Shown here one piece after another: positions 33,728-44,897 of a DNA stretch of 64,000 nt (its first letter is position 1; each line of letters begins with the position of its first letter). The stretch is from Litsea cubeba (lineage: Eukaryota > Streptophyta > Magnoliopsida > Laurales > Lauraceae). Below the pieces are notes generated by a model. The model saw only the letters and a list, made by a program, of their open reading frames with translations. It did not search any database and was not told where the DNA came from. The stretch is taken from positions 119,931,206 to 119,995,205 of the forward strand of contig CM022946.1 in NCBI GenBank assembly GCA_012931725.1, in the 5' to 3' direction. Both the position numbers and the translations under genes were made by a program.

Positions 33728-34702
33728 CAGAAGGTTAGCCTGAATCGCTGAGACCATCAGGCTCTCATTGTCGAACCTCTCGTGCGTCTCCATATCCCGC
33801 GGTAGAGCGCAGACCTTGGCGAGAGCTCCGATGACATCGGCGTTCCCCAGCAGCCGATCCTCGACGTTCAGAGGCTTACCGGGCTGCGTTTCCATCCTCG
33901 GCCTCCATGGCGCTGGGGCAGTTCGGGGTCCGGAGGACGATCCAGACCCTTGCCCCGCCGAGATGGTGAGCTCGCGGGCCATCCCGCCGGTCGACTTGTT
34001 GGCCGGCGCCCTCTTCTCAGCTGGCGCACTCTTCTCAGCCGGTGCGCTCTTTTCAGTCGGAGCCTTGACTCCGGGGGCTCGCGCAGGGGTTTTGCCCTTC
34101 GGAGGCTGTTCAGCCCCCCAAGTCCTTCTCCCCCGCCTTGGACTTCTTCCTGGGCGGGGACCCCTCCTTCGAGCGATCCGGCGAGCGTCGCCGAACACCA
34201 CCGCTCGGAGCGGGGGCAGGAGCAGAAGAAGCGCCAGCGACCCCCGAGCCCGAGGCTGAGCGGGTACTGGCAGACGATGGCGCCCTAGAAGACGAGGACC
34301 TCAGCCTGAACTTGGCTGCCAGGTCCTTCACAACTGGCTCCCTTGAGCTTCCCTCCATGCCTTCTTCTCTGTCGGAAGAATAAGCGTCCACAATCTGCGT
34401 CAGGTTCGGTGGCTCCGAACCAGAAGTGGATGCCTCGGCACCAGATGCAGCCCGGCTCGCAGCAGGATCGGTTAAAGGGATCCCGGCAGGCACTGCAACA
34501 GAGATGGTTGGACGGTCAGGGTGCGCTTCATCTACCTCGGTTACTCCGGTCCTCTGGTAGTGACCACGGTACCTCGGCGTGTACCCGAGCAGCTTCCAAG
34601 CCGACCTGGTCTCGTGCCCCTTGTACCTCTCAACCTTGTTGATGTCGTCGGCGTTCCTCCTCCAGCCTTCACTCGCAGCTCGGCGTCGCCTCGCACCTGC
34701 CT
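33728..34702 (-). pseudogene. Antisense ORF of element B, exon 2
   Basis: It starts at 34702 after TTATGCAG. With the phase-1 end of exon 1 it reads WRRNADDINKVERYKGH and SAWKLLGYTPRYRGHYQR, then a long Ser/Pro/Arg-rich linker (SPDRSKEGSPPRKKSKAGEK). A frameshift near 34110-34130, in a C-rich run, separates it from the continuation with KTPARAPGVKAP, repeated PAEKSA units and IGALAKVCALPRDME. It ends at 33728 before GTAAGT. The Lys/Arg-rich segment could be a nuclear localisation signal; this is inference. Confidence 0.6.
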
Positions 34703-34780
34703 CTGCATAACAAATAATAGAGGAGTCAGCTCGGCATCATCAAAATCAAGCAAACATAAGTGAGAAGAAGTGATGTTTAC

Positions 34781-35306
34781 TTGGGACTGTCCCGGGGCGG
34801 CGTGGGACCGTTAGCCTCCTGCTTTCGCCAGCGCCGAACTCCCAGTCCCCCGACACACAGAAGAAGGCTTCTTCGGCATTCTTACTTGAATCTTCCAAGG
34901 CCAGGACGAAGCCTCTTCGCTGCGGCTTCACCCGGAGATAGTATTTCCCTTCCCCAGCCTTGCAGATATCGTAGGTGTCCTCGATATCGTGGACACCTAG
35001 GTCGGTCCCCAGAATCTCATTCAGCTTTGCCGTGCCCATGATGACCTTATAGCCATTGGGCATCAGCTGGCACGGAGTAAGGGACCAGGTACTGAGGCAA
35101 GCCCTAAGTAGGGGGTGCAGGGGAAATCTGACCCCGCCCTCGATCACAGAGATCAGAGGGAACGGTATCCAGCCGCAGGACCAGCGCATCGTGGCATAGT
35201 TGACGGAGTCCGCCGGCTTGAGAAGGACTCCCTCCGGGATACTGAAAGCGGCCCTAAATCTGGCTATGCCCTCTTCAGTATCTAAATCGAACCTAGGGGT
35301 GCCCAT
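34781..35306 (-). pseudogene. Antisense ORF of element B, exon 1
   Basis: It starts at ATG 35306-35304 (MGTPRFDLDTEEGIARFR) and is open for 526 nt to AA|GTAAAC. The conserved core reads GWIPFPLISVIEGGVRFPLH, CQLMPNGYKVIMGTAKLNE, IEDTYDICKAGEGKYYLRVK and CVSGDWEFGAGE. This is the domain I relate to the Pfam family called putative gypsy type transposon (PF04195-like), which occurs antisense in Tat elements and in many annotated plant hypothetical proteins. It is the best preserved part and the likely functional domain. Whether it is expressed cannot be seen. Confidence 0.7.
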
Positions 35307-35533
35307 GTCTAAAAAAGGGGTGACAGCGAAAGCTAAACCCTAAAAGACGCGAAACCTCAAAGAAAAGCTAGACAGAGGCACGAAGCAACTTACAGAGACA
35401 AAGGGGCAACTCAAGAACAGGTCCGAGCACGTCCTATGGTCGTCCTCGCTAGAAAGATCTTAAGCAGCAGAGCAGAAATCAAACGCGAAGGCGAAGGCGA
35501 AAGGAAATCAGAAACAAGAAAGGAAGAAGACGG

Positions 35534-35550
35534 CCCTATTTATGAAAAGG
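35534..35550 (-). promoter_or_regulatory. TATA-like box upstream of the aORF in element B
   Basis: Minus-strand CTTTTCATAAATAGGGCC lies about 230 bp upstream of the ATG, at the same relative place as in element A. Confidence 0.5.
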
Positions 35551-35815
35551 GAACCCTCGGCGCGCGCTGCTTTCGAAATTTGAAAGGACGGATTTCGCGA
35601 TCCGCGCCCGTTCCATCAATGAGACAGTGCAACCAGTAAAGAGGCTACGCGTGTGGCCGTCGATTCGCCTCCCAGGACAGATAGGGCAGAGCATTTATTG
35701 CTTCAGAAAAGTTGAAACGACACCGAGCAAATGATCGCCACATCCCCAGACGAGTTTTCTAGCTTCCGACCACTAAAGGCTAGGACGCTTAAGAGGTCAA
35801 AAGCTAGGGGGCAAT

Positions 35816-36617
35816 TGTATAGGGAGATTTCCGGAACACAGGATTAAGCTAATCAAAGCCATCAGATGGGACTAAGCACTCTCACGTGCCATCCGCGTGC
35901 CATCCACGTGGCACCAAACTCACCTCGGCTAGCCGGGCGGAGGCCTCGGCCGAAGTCAAGCAGCTCCAGGCCGCTAGCGCCGAGCTCGACTACCCCATGT
36001 GCCCATCTCGGCTGAGAGCTCCACCCCGGCTGAAGGAGCCCGGACGAAAGCCGAGGCACGAAAGAATTTCCACTCGCACCCCTCATCCCCCACGTCATCA
36101 GGCACGTGGAGGAATGGGGGGGCGAGCCAGTGAGACAGGTGCGACATCCAGCCGTCCACAATCTTCGCCAGATCACTGACATGGCGGCATCCAGCGGCTG
36201 AAGCCACATCAGGGCAAGGCCCGAGGGTGGATCCGATGGTACCCCAACCGTCAAAGGCGCCCAACACGATCTGGCCCAACGTGACGTGCATTTAATGCAA
36301 CGTGGGCTGATCCGACTGGCATTAAATGCAGAGTGGGCTGGATTGGACCGCATTAATTGCAACGTGGGCTGATCATGACTTCCCAGTCGAATCATGAGAC
36401 CCATGCCAAGATATCGTCCAAGATATCTTCCTAATCATCTATAAATAGAGCTGCATTTCACATGCAAGGTACGCACAATACAACCCACAGAGCTGTTACT
36501 CTGCCTCTCTTCTTCCTCTCCTTCCATTGTTCCAGTTCATTCACTGACTTTGGCATCGGAGAGCCTTGCGCCGCCCAGGCCAGGGTCCTCTGACCGTTTG
36601 TTCTTCTCTTTCATGCT
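35816..36617 (+). repeat. 3' LTR of element B, truncated
   Basis: It begins TGTATAGGGAGATTTCCGG after the polypurine tract and follows the 5' LTR closely through TATAAATAG (36440-36448) and CAGGGTCCTCTGACCG. After the CTTCTCTTTCA block it departs from the 5' LTR, so about 90 bp, including the TG...CA end, is missing. No right target duplication exists. Confidence 0.85.
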
Positions 36618-36620
36618 TAG

Positions 36621-38445
36621 ATGCAAGCGGTGCAAAGGCAAGCTTCCGTGGAGTCTACTGGCAAGAGTAGACCATCCATTGAGGAGTCAAGTGGAAAACC
36701 TGACTCTAACAGTGGGGCAGGTTCCTCTAAGAAGCGAGCCCGTAGGAGTAAAAAGAGGAGGAGTCATCATCGCAGCAAGGGGCAGCATGAGAACTCTCCT
36801 GACTTGGAAGTTCCTCTTACTATCAATGAGGATGTGCCAGTGGATGCTGACGAGCCTCCAGAGAAGAGAAGCCGAGAAGAAGAGACCGTCGGTGAAGGTG
36901 TGATTCTTTCTTTTTCTCTTTCCATTTCTTTTCATGGGATTTTTCCATGTTCTGATTTGCTTCTTGTTTCTGCTTTTCTTTCTTTTTCTTAGCAGAGGAA
37001 GATTTGGCGATGCCTGAGGTTCCAACCGATGAGGTGGTGACGGATCCTGTTGGGGCACCTGAAAAAGAACCGAGGGACTCTGGAGTGAATCCAGAATCTC
37101 CAATTGGTATGACTTCTTTTGTTTTCTTCTTCTTTTTTTTTTGTGTCTGTGACTTGGTTTGCTAACATTTTTTTTCTTGTCAGCTGACTTGCCACAGGAT
37201 TCCGATGACTTTGAACCATCGATGGACGCAAATGTTGATGATGCTTCCGATGAGTTCATGGAGGAAGAGAGTCTTCCGCCAGTCGTCGAAGAAGGTATTT
37301 TGTAGTTATAATCCTTATAATGATTTTCAAACAGGATCATATTCATACCTTTTTGTGTTTCTTTGGCAGGTTTTGAAGTGACAGAGGAGGGTCCGTCGCT
37401 TCCTTTAGATCCAGAGCAAGGGATGACAGAGGTTGATCCAGAGATAGAGACTCTTGGGACCAGTTCTAACACTGTTGAGGAGATACCTCGTGATGAGATT
37501 CCTTCCCGAACAGGAGCAGCTTCAACTGGAAAGAGTTCTTTTATTACTCTTCCAATGAGTGATGACATGAGCAGTCGACCAACGGAGTTGGGCGAATCTT
37601 TAGCTGGGCCATCTCTTCTTTTTCCGAAGAAGGTGGTGGTGCGGGTTCTGAGCTCTTGGATTGAGACTCTGCTTTCTGGGCACTTAGATGCCGGATTTGG
37701 GATGATCCAGCATGTGCGTGAGATTCTCGGTGATGCCGAAGAGGCTAGTCTGGATGTCACAAGTGCCAGGGCGATCGTTGATAGGATCATTAAGCTGGGT
37801 GACAGGTGGTTTGAGACCATGGGTTTTCCTGACGGCCAGTTCTTCAAGGAAATGTTCCTGGACCCTGCGGATAAGGCTCAGTCTAACCTGTATGAGGCTA
37901 CACAAAGCAGGAAGCAGATAGTCCGAGAGAAGAACTTAGAAGAGCTAAACATCATTGGGCTGACACATAACCTTAACATCCTTGATAGGGAGGTCGATGA
38001 GGCCAGGAAACGTCTTGAGCATTTGCAGGCACAAGTCACTGCCAAGTGGACTGCAATAACAGAGGCTCGTGATAGGGAGAGTGCTCTGATTCGCCGGGTT
38101 GCAGATGCCGATCGAGTTCTTAAAAGAAAGTCTGAAGAGAACAAACAATGGCAAACTGCTCAGGAGAAGCTTCTCAGTGCGAAAGAAGGGTTACAGCCCA
38201 CCCCAGCATCTCATGGCAAGTTCTTGAAGAATCGTGCCCTGGAATCCCTGACGGCTGAGGCCAAAAGTTTGCTTGAGGAGCTGAACTCTTGGTTGGAGAC
38301 CATGTTTTATTTAGCTCCTGTTTTTTTTTTTAATAGAAACCATCCTTCTCTCTTTTTGGTACCACTTGTATTTTTTTGGTACTTTTTTTTTGGTACCACA
38401 TGTATTTTTTTGTACTCTTTTTTTTTTTTCCCTATGCTCACTTAA
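36621..38445 (+). pseudogene. Intron-containing gene fragment antisense to element C
   Basis: Four exons can be read: 36621-36897, 36993-37106, 37184-37294 and 37370-38445, each intron with GT...AG ends and a T-rich 3' part, all in phase 1. The product is charged: a Lys/Arg cluster (SSKKRARRSKKRR), acidic exons 2 and 3, and a final coiled coil (LDREVDEARKRLEHLQAQVT). The start at 36621 directly follows GCTTAG, an acceptor-like site at the junction with element B, so upstream exons are probably lost. The last 40 or so residues run into T-rich DNA and may not be coding. It resembles the layout of the antisense ORFs of A and B but I see no shared sequence. It may be a captured gene. Confidence 0.5.
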
Positions 38446-39667
38446 ATATTTTTGTGATAAAGTAATTGTTAAATGGGATTTGATCAAAAGCTTATCATTT
38501 GTGAAAATCTTTTGTCAAATGATTGTTTTGGCATGGGAGCCAGATTTTTACTTGTGGCATGGAAGCCGATTTTGGCATGAGAGCCAGCTTTTTTGTGGCA
38601 GTGATAGCCGAGTTTGTTTTGTGGCATCTATAGCCGGGTTTGTGGCATTAATAGCCGGGTTTTTTAAAGCCAATTTTTTTATTTGTGGCATTGATAGCCG
38701 GTTTGTGGCATTTATAGCCTGTTTTGGTGGCATCTATAGCCGTTTTTGTGGCATTTATAGCCGGTTTGGTTTTCAAAAATGCAAGTATCGACTAAAAGTC
38801 GCCTCCTTGCTGAATGTTCTTGCAAGTATCGATGGAATGTCGCATCCTTGCTCATTCGGTTGCGAGTATCGATGGAATGTCGCATCCTCGCGGATTTGGG
38901 TGCAAGTATCGATGGAATGTCGCATCCTTGCTTTTCAAAAATTTTGGTTTTGCGGGTACTGACTTGATGTTGTTTCCCCATGATTTTTGAAATTTGTGGT
39001 TTTCTCGAACCTTTGGGTTATGGATATCAACTGAAATGTTGCGTCTCCATGGTTTTTTTAGGTTTTTTTCGAACCTTTGAAATTTGGGTTGTGGATATCA
39101 ACTGAAATGTTGCGTCTCCACGGTATTTAGGTTTTTTTTTGAACCTTTGGAATTTGGGTTGTGGATATCAACTGAAATGTTGCGTCTCCACGGTTTTGGA
39201 TTTTGCAAGTATCGACCAAATGTCGCTTCCCTGCAATTTTGGAAGTGTCGAACGTGGTTCGTATGCTTCCGATTTGTGCGAGTATCGACTAAGCGTCGCT
39301 TCCCCGCGGTTTTTTTTTTTTTGAAAAACCATTTTTTTTTTTGTTTCAAGACACGAGGGTCATAAGTTTTGACCAAAACCATTTTGGCTGTAAAAGGAAG
39401 GGTGGACTAGGGTGGAAATCCTTGAATCCGGATTTTGTTTCAAACCATAAATTTTGGATTCAAGGGTTGAAAATTTTGGTCAAGTTAGGGAAAGGTTCCT
39501 AAACTTATATTTTTTGAACAATGAAACGATGAAAGTAAGTACTGTTTAAATTTCTAGAAATTTCAACATTTGACATGAAAATTCTAAAAAAGGTGGGTTT
39601 AGCGAGCGTGTACCTGGAAACCGGTTTTGGCCGTACAGGCATTGCTCTTACCCAGTTGGGTAAGTCT
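38446..39667. repeat. Convergent spacer with three short tandem repeat families
   Basis: About 38535-38770 repeats GTGGCATnnATAGCCG at 20-40 bp spacing. About 38780-38940 repeats GCAAGTATCGATGGAATGTC at about 50 bp. About 38995-39200 repeats GTGGATATCAACTGAAATG at about 66 bp. The strands of the antisense gene and of integrase converge here. No gene. Confidence 0.85.
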
Positions 39668-40895
39668 TCAAGGGTAGTACCGTTTTAAGAACTTACCGTT
39701 GATGGGCAGCATACATCTGTCACCTTCCATGTTTAGGAGTGCGTATGCGCCGTTGGAGAAAACCTTGTCGATGACGTAGGGTCCCTCCCATTTTGGCTCA
39801 AATTTGCCTTTGAACTTGTGAGCGAAGACCATTGGTCTTTTTACCTCAAGAACCAAGTCACCCTTTTTGTAGGCGCGTTGCCTGACCTTTTTGTCGAAAG
39901 ATCCTGCCATGCGTGCTTGGTAAAGTTCAATGCTTTGTTGAGCTTCGAGCCGTCTCTCATCGAGATTGTCCAGCTCATGGAGTCGCAATTTGACATTGCT
40001 TTCTTGAGTCATGTCATTTTTCAAGGATACCCTCAAGGAAGGAATTTGTACTTCCAAGGGCACGACAGCTTCGCATCCATAGACCAAGGAGAATGGTGTG
40101 CTATGGGTTGGTCCTCGAACGGTGGCTCGATAGGCCCACGAAGCTTCAGACATTTTATCGCTCCAGTCTCTTTTGTGACTAGAGACCATTTTTTTGAGGA
40201 TTTTGCAGTGTCTTGTTGAAAGCTTCTGCTAACCCGTTTGCTGCCGGATTGTATGGAGTCGAAGGACAGCTTTGGATTTTGTATTTGTCGCATAACCTGT
40301 AGAATCGATGATCCCGGAATTGTGGTCCGTTATCATGGACGAATCTTTTGGGTATGCCGAAACAACAAATGATGTTGGTGCGCAGGAACTGAAGGACTGA
40401 TGAGGTCTTCATTTCGTTGAACGCAAATGCTTCTGACCACTTGGAGAAATAATCCGTAGCGGTGAAGATGAAGCGATGACCTTTGCTCGAAGGGGGAGAA
40501 ATAGGACCTATCATGTCCATACCCCAGGCTTCGAAAGGCCATGAAATCGCTGTAGGATGCAGCCATTCTGGAGGCATGTGAATGTAATCTCCATGAACTT
40601 GGCATTGTTGGCAGCGCTTAGCAAATTACATTGCGTCAGCTACCATGGTATGCCAGTAATAACCTAACCTTTTTATCTGATCATAGAGCTTGGGACCAGC
40701 CTGATGAGCTCTGCAAAGACCAGCGTGAACTTCTTTGAGTGTTTCTTCAGGCTCTTGTTGTGACAAGCAGCATAGAAGTACTCCGTTGAAGGATTTCCTG
40801 TAAGGGATTTTTGAAGGAATATCCAAATGAAAGCTTGGGGTTCGCCTTTGGATGCTTACCCGTTCTTTTGGATCTTCAGGTAGGATTCTGAACAT
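39668..40895 (-). pseudogene. Integrase of element C, broken
   Basis: Reading from 40895: ETLKEVHAGLCRAHQAGPKL and FAKRCQQCQVHG give the HHCC finger, with a stop near 40625. The catalytic core follows, with GMDMIGPISP, VHDNGPQFRDH and AANGLAEAFNKTL as the DDE positions. A frameshift near 40185 leads into ASWAYRATVRGPTHSTPFSL and the C-terminal part FEPKWEGPYVIDKVFSNGAY, ending at 39668. It is an integrase of the Tat type by similarity to element B. Confidence 0.85.
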
Positions 40896-40937
40896 AATGT
40901 AATCAATGAACGGATCCCTCCAGTCGCTGATTGGAGT

Positions 40938-41810
40938 TTAAAAGATTGAAATCCGACTTCCAACCACTTGATGGCATTCAGCAACTGCTTGGTGTGTGTT
41001 AAGAGGAGGAAGGATTCTTCTTTCGCACACTGTGATTTGCATGTTTTCCCCTTCCTGGATTGCCATGGATGCGGCAAGTCCAGTTAGGGCATCTGCACGT
41101 ATGTTTTCACCTCTACGAATGCGGGTGATGTGACAGATGTCAAACTTTTGCAGAAGCGATTGTGCTTTGTTGTAGTAAGGCAGCAAATCTAGCTTCCTGA
41201 CTTCAAATTTCTGATTCATCTGGTTGACGATCAGTTGAGAGTCTCCAAAGACTTCCAGCATAGTGATACCGGATTCGATGGTGAGTTCCAATCCTAGGAT
41301 CAGAGCTTGATATTCAGCTGCATTGTTTGTGCATGGTTCCGGTAGCGAGAAAGCGTGTGGAATCATGTATTTGTCGGGGCTAACAAAGAGGATGCCAACT
41401 CCCGAGATCAGCTGTCTTTTTTCATTTTTCCTGGTTCCACCGTCAAAGTACATGTCCCAGGAGGCACTTTGTGAGAAAGTCTCCACATTGTAGACTGGTT
41501 CGTCTGAGAGATATTCTCTGAGCGGAGAATCTTTAGGCAATGGATGCTTTGCGAGGAAGTCTGCTAGAGCTTGCCTTTTGATTGCCTTTTGTGGTACATA
41601 CCTAATATCAAATTATGACAGAAGGATAGACCATTTTGCCAGTCGAGCATTGAGAGAACCTACCTTTGTGACAAGGACCTTCAAGAGGCTGACCCTGGAG
41701 ACCAGGTAGACTGTGTTGGAAAGTAAGTAGTGACGCAGCTTTTGTACGATGAACATCACTGCAAGTCATTCTTTTTCGACTTGAGAGTAGCGATGCTCTG
41801 CACCTACTAG
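40938..41810 (-). pseudogene. RNase H regions of element C
   Basis: Downstream of LYYLSRMLVGAEHRYSQVEK (near 41815-41760), a fragment of the first RNase H reads VQKLRHYLLSN with stops. From 41540 the archaeal-type second RNase H is open: WDMYFDGGTRKN, CTNNAAEYQALILGLEL, VFGDSQLIVNQMN and NIRADALTGLA supply the acidic residues. Double RNase H places the element in the Tat group. Confidence 0.8.
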
Positions 41811-42607
41811 CATGCGGCTGAGGTAATATAGAGCAGCTTATTTTCTTTCATCATTTTCTTGTGCAGCCTCTTGGTCTTCTTCATCATCAGACCAGGATCC
41901 TTGCGGCTAATGGGGTTATACCAGATTACTGGCATAAGATGAGTCTCAGGAACCCATTCTTCATCGGATAGATATTCTCCTGTTTCAAGGGACTCCTCCC
42001 ACTCATCTGTGTAGTTGGATTCGAATCCATCATCGGTGTCGCTGGACTCGTATCCATCAATGGAGAATCCAACTACCGAATTGGAAGAGTATGATGCCTC
42101 CTGCGTGGCTTCTTTGAATTGAGGTGGCATAAAATCACTAAGAGTGAATTTTCTTACCCCCTTTGAAGTCTCTGGAAGGGATGTTTTTGTTACCTCCAGT
42201 GAAGCGGTAGAGGAAGCCTCTGCCTTTTCTTTGACTTCTTGTTTTGGCTGGGTCTTCTCTTGCCGTTTGAGCTTGAGGAGATATTTCCTAGCCTGCCTTC
42301 GCTGTTGAGCTGTAGGCTTTGTTTTCACGACCTCCCAATTTTCATCTACCAGGAGATCGGGATGTACCCATATGGGTTGTCCGTCTAGTGTCGGGTAAGG
42401 AACCAGTTCCTCGGACGCTTGGATTGAGTTTATCACCTTGAAGGAAGTAGTGATCTTCTTCTTCAGTGATTTTGATGTTTGTCCATATGTCACCATGTTG
42501 ACGGAGGCAGACCCATAGTTTTTGTCAAAGGTGATGACTCCGTTTTTCCATATCTCGTTTATTTTCTCCCTCACAACGAAGCATTGATTGAGAGGATGCG
42601 AGATCAT
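41807..42607 (-). pseudogene. Gag end and linker of element C, joined to an RNase H remnant
   Basis: The frame opens with the end of a C-H-H-C finger (YHQMISHPLNQC across the frame break at 42604-42625), then VREKINEIWKNGVITF, a Lys/Glu-rich part and an acidic part (GYESSDTDDGFESNYTDEWE). It ends abruptly next to the RNase H start. The protease and the RT core (no D-S-G, no YxDD) are missing, so a deletion of roughly 1 kb or more lies near 41815-41900. Confidence 0.7.
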
Positions 42608-44897
42608 CTGGTGGTATGGACAGTACCAGGATCGTTGGTTTTGCCAACATCACCCGGTCTTTTTGGTTCAGGCAAGGTGAGCTTGCCGTTTGCCACAAGA
42701 GCCCCGAAGATTTCATCAACATCTTCATCAAATGGGTATTTCTTCTCTACTCGTTCTTTGAAGGCATATGAGAGTTCAGGTCTCTTACCAGCAGCTTTGT
42801 TTTCAGCTTTCTTTGGTGGCTGAGGAGCTGACTTGGTCTGCACATTGAGGACCTCTTTTTTCTTTGGTTTTGAGGTTGCAATGGTGATTGGCTCTTTTCT
42901 TGATGATTTCTGACTGTTGAGGTCTTTAATCACAGTTTCAGCTTCCATGGAAGCTTCTAGGAGTTCTCCCAGGTTTTTTGATTTGTTGCCGATGATCATG
43001 GAGCAGATTCTAGCTCTCATGTTTTTTCGGCAGATGTCGACCAGCGACGCTTGTGGCAATACATCAGAGCATTTATATGCCATTGCTTTCCACTTGTGAA
43101 TGAAGTCATATGTTGACTCATTCTCCCCCTGTTTTAGGCTGCACAGCTGAGCCATAGTAGCGGGATGATCCTCACCTTTGAAGTGAGTCAGGAAGCGTGT
43201 CTCTAGCATAACCCAGTTTTGGATGGAGTCCTCCGGCAGAGTGGAGTACCAATCGAAGGCCGTATCTTTTAGGGTACTTGCAAAGAGGCGGATCTTGAGT
43301 GCATCTTGATCCGCGATAGCTCCCGTCAGGATCTTGAAGTGGATGACGTGCTGTCTGGCTGATCCTTTCCCCATATATGTTTGGAGAGTAGGATGCTTGA
43401 ATTTGGTGGGGAACGGGACCGAGTCCATCCATAAGGGATATGGTGGCTTGATCCCATGCTCCTTGAGTATATCCTCTTTTTTGCTTTGGTGAGGATACTG
43501 TCTACGTCCTTTTTGGTAAGGGCGCGTGACTCATTTTCTTCTCCATTTACCTCATCGTCTTGATGATTCGGAGGAAGTTCATTGTTCGCCTGATTTTGGA
43601 AGGCGATGAGAAGGTTTTCCATCAGAGTTTCAATCCTCTGTTGGCCTTGTTCCAACTGCTGGATGTGGGTGATTGCATCATCTTGAGGTGGATTGCGGAG
43701 TGGTGGCTCAGAATTTGTAACCAAGATGTTCATCCTTCGTGATTCAAACGAAGAAACTGTCCTGGTGACTGAGCTGGGGCTCATTCTTTTTGAAGAAGAG
43801 CTTGAGGAAGGATCACTCTGCCGTCCTTTGCTTGAAGGAGTAGGGGATTCTTCTGAATGTCTTCTTGTCCTGGAGACGCTGCAGGTCATCGGACGTCGGA
43901 CATGGTTTTTGGATGCTGACTTTTGGCGTCTTCTGGTTTTTCCAACCATATGGACGGCAACAACTTGGTTGGGTCTATCTTTTTTGACCCATTTGGGAGA
44001 GACTTGAAGTGTAGGAGGCTGGGTCCTTTGCTTCTCTAGTCTCTTTTGCCTATACGACACGCGGCGGCGTATGCGACGAGCAATTTAAGCTTCGGTCAGC
44101 TCTGGCTGGGCTTTGACGATGAAGGATGTGCTCCCTCGGGTGCAGCAGCCGAGCCTGTCTTCTTTGCAGCTGGGCAAGGACAGGATGCGAACCCTGTCCT
44201 TCGCCTGTTGCAACAAAGCTTTGAATTTTTTGAGTTCAGCCCCTGTAGAGATGAAGGGTCGAACTGCAGGTTTATAGGCCTTAGCAGGTGCTTGCAGAGG
44301 CCTTGTGATGCATGATCTGATTTTGGGCTTGTAGGAACAAGCCGGCTCATGCTGGTTTGACTTGGGAGTCAGGTTGGAGATGGGTCTCTCTTCTTTCATG
44401 TAAGCAAGAGGGTAGAACTGGTTCTCCTTGAGTGGGGCCAGGAATGCTGGCTTAGTGGATGTTTGGGACCTTCTCTGTTTTGGTGAAGGTCTTGGGGACC
44501 AAGTCTTGGGATAGACCTGGTCGTTTGCTGGTCGAGGCTTCGTGGGGCTGCCACGGGCTTCGGGCCTTCTGGTGCTCGCCTTTGGTGTCATGGTAGTGAC
44601 ACGTTGAGAGGCGAGTTTCTGCTTCTTGGAAGGAGCAGTTTGTTCCTCGGGAAGTGGGAATGGTCCCAACGTCCCAAAGACGATAGTCCGAGGAGTCGAG
44701 GTCGACCCGGAGCTCAGAGAGTTGCCGAGGGAGTTGACGCTTCGGCAGCTGATGGGGCGCTTGTAGGTGCGCGTAGTTTGCTTCTGTTGAAGCATGACTT
44801 GGTGCTTGCTCTCATCGAAAGTAATGGTAAGTGATGCTGCCATTGTTAGTTTTTTTTCGAAAATTTCTGAAAGAAGACCACTTCCATTAGTAATCAC
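42604..44897 (-). pseudogene. gag of element C, broken
   Basis: It starts near 44843 (MAASLTITFDESKH). A basic N-terminal part with many Lys, Arg and Pro has a TAA stop near 44090 within an otherwise continuous frame to ARRIRRRVSYRQKRLEK. After a coiled stretch (HIQQLEQGQQRIETLMENLL), a frameshift in an A-run near 43470 leads to the gag core with FPTKFKHPTLQTYMGKGSAR, TLKDTAFDWYSTLPEDSI and WVMLETRFLTHFKG. Non-functional as it stands. Confidence 0.8.

Larger units (their letters stand above)
24210..36617 (+). mobile_element. Tat-lineage Ty3/gypsy LTR retrotransposon B, nearly full length
   Basis: In order: 5' LTR, primer site, gag, protease, reverse transcriptase, RNase H, a second archaeal-type RNase H, integrase, 81-bp array, antisense three-exon ORF, polypurine tract, 3' LTR. 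The second RNase H and the antisense ORF mark the Tat group, probably a Retand-like family. The 3' LTR is cut short at 36617. Numerous stops and frameshifts make it defective. The base composition of the coding part is GC-rich compared with the AT-rich flanks. Confidence 0.9.

Noticed and set aside
36687..37847. Minus-strand ORF of 386 codons
   Set aside because: It crosses three well-formed plus-strand introns and mirrors Ser- and Glu-rich exons. Its residues are low-complexity Ser and Lys, with no domain. It is a shadow of the plus-strand gene.
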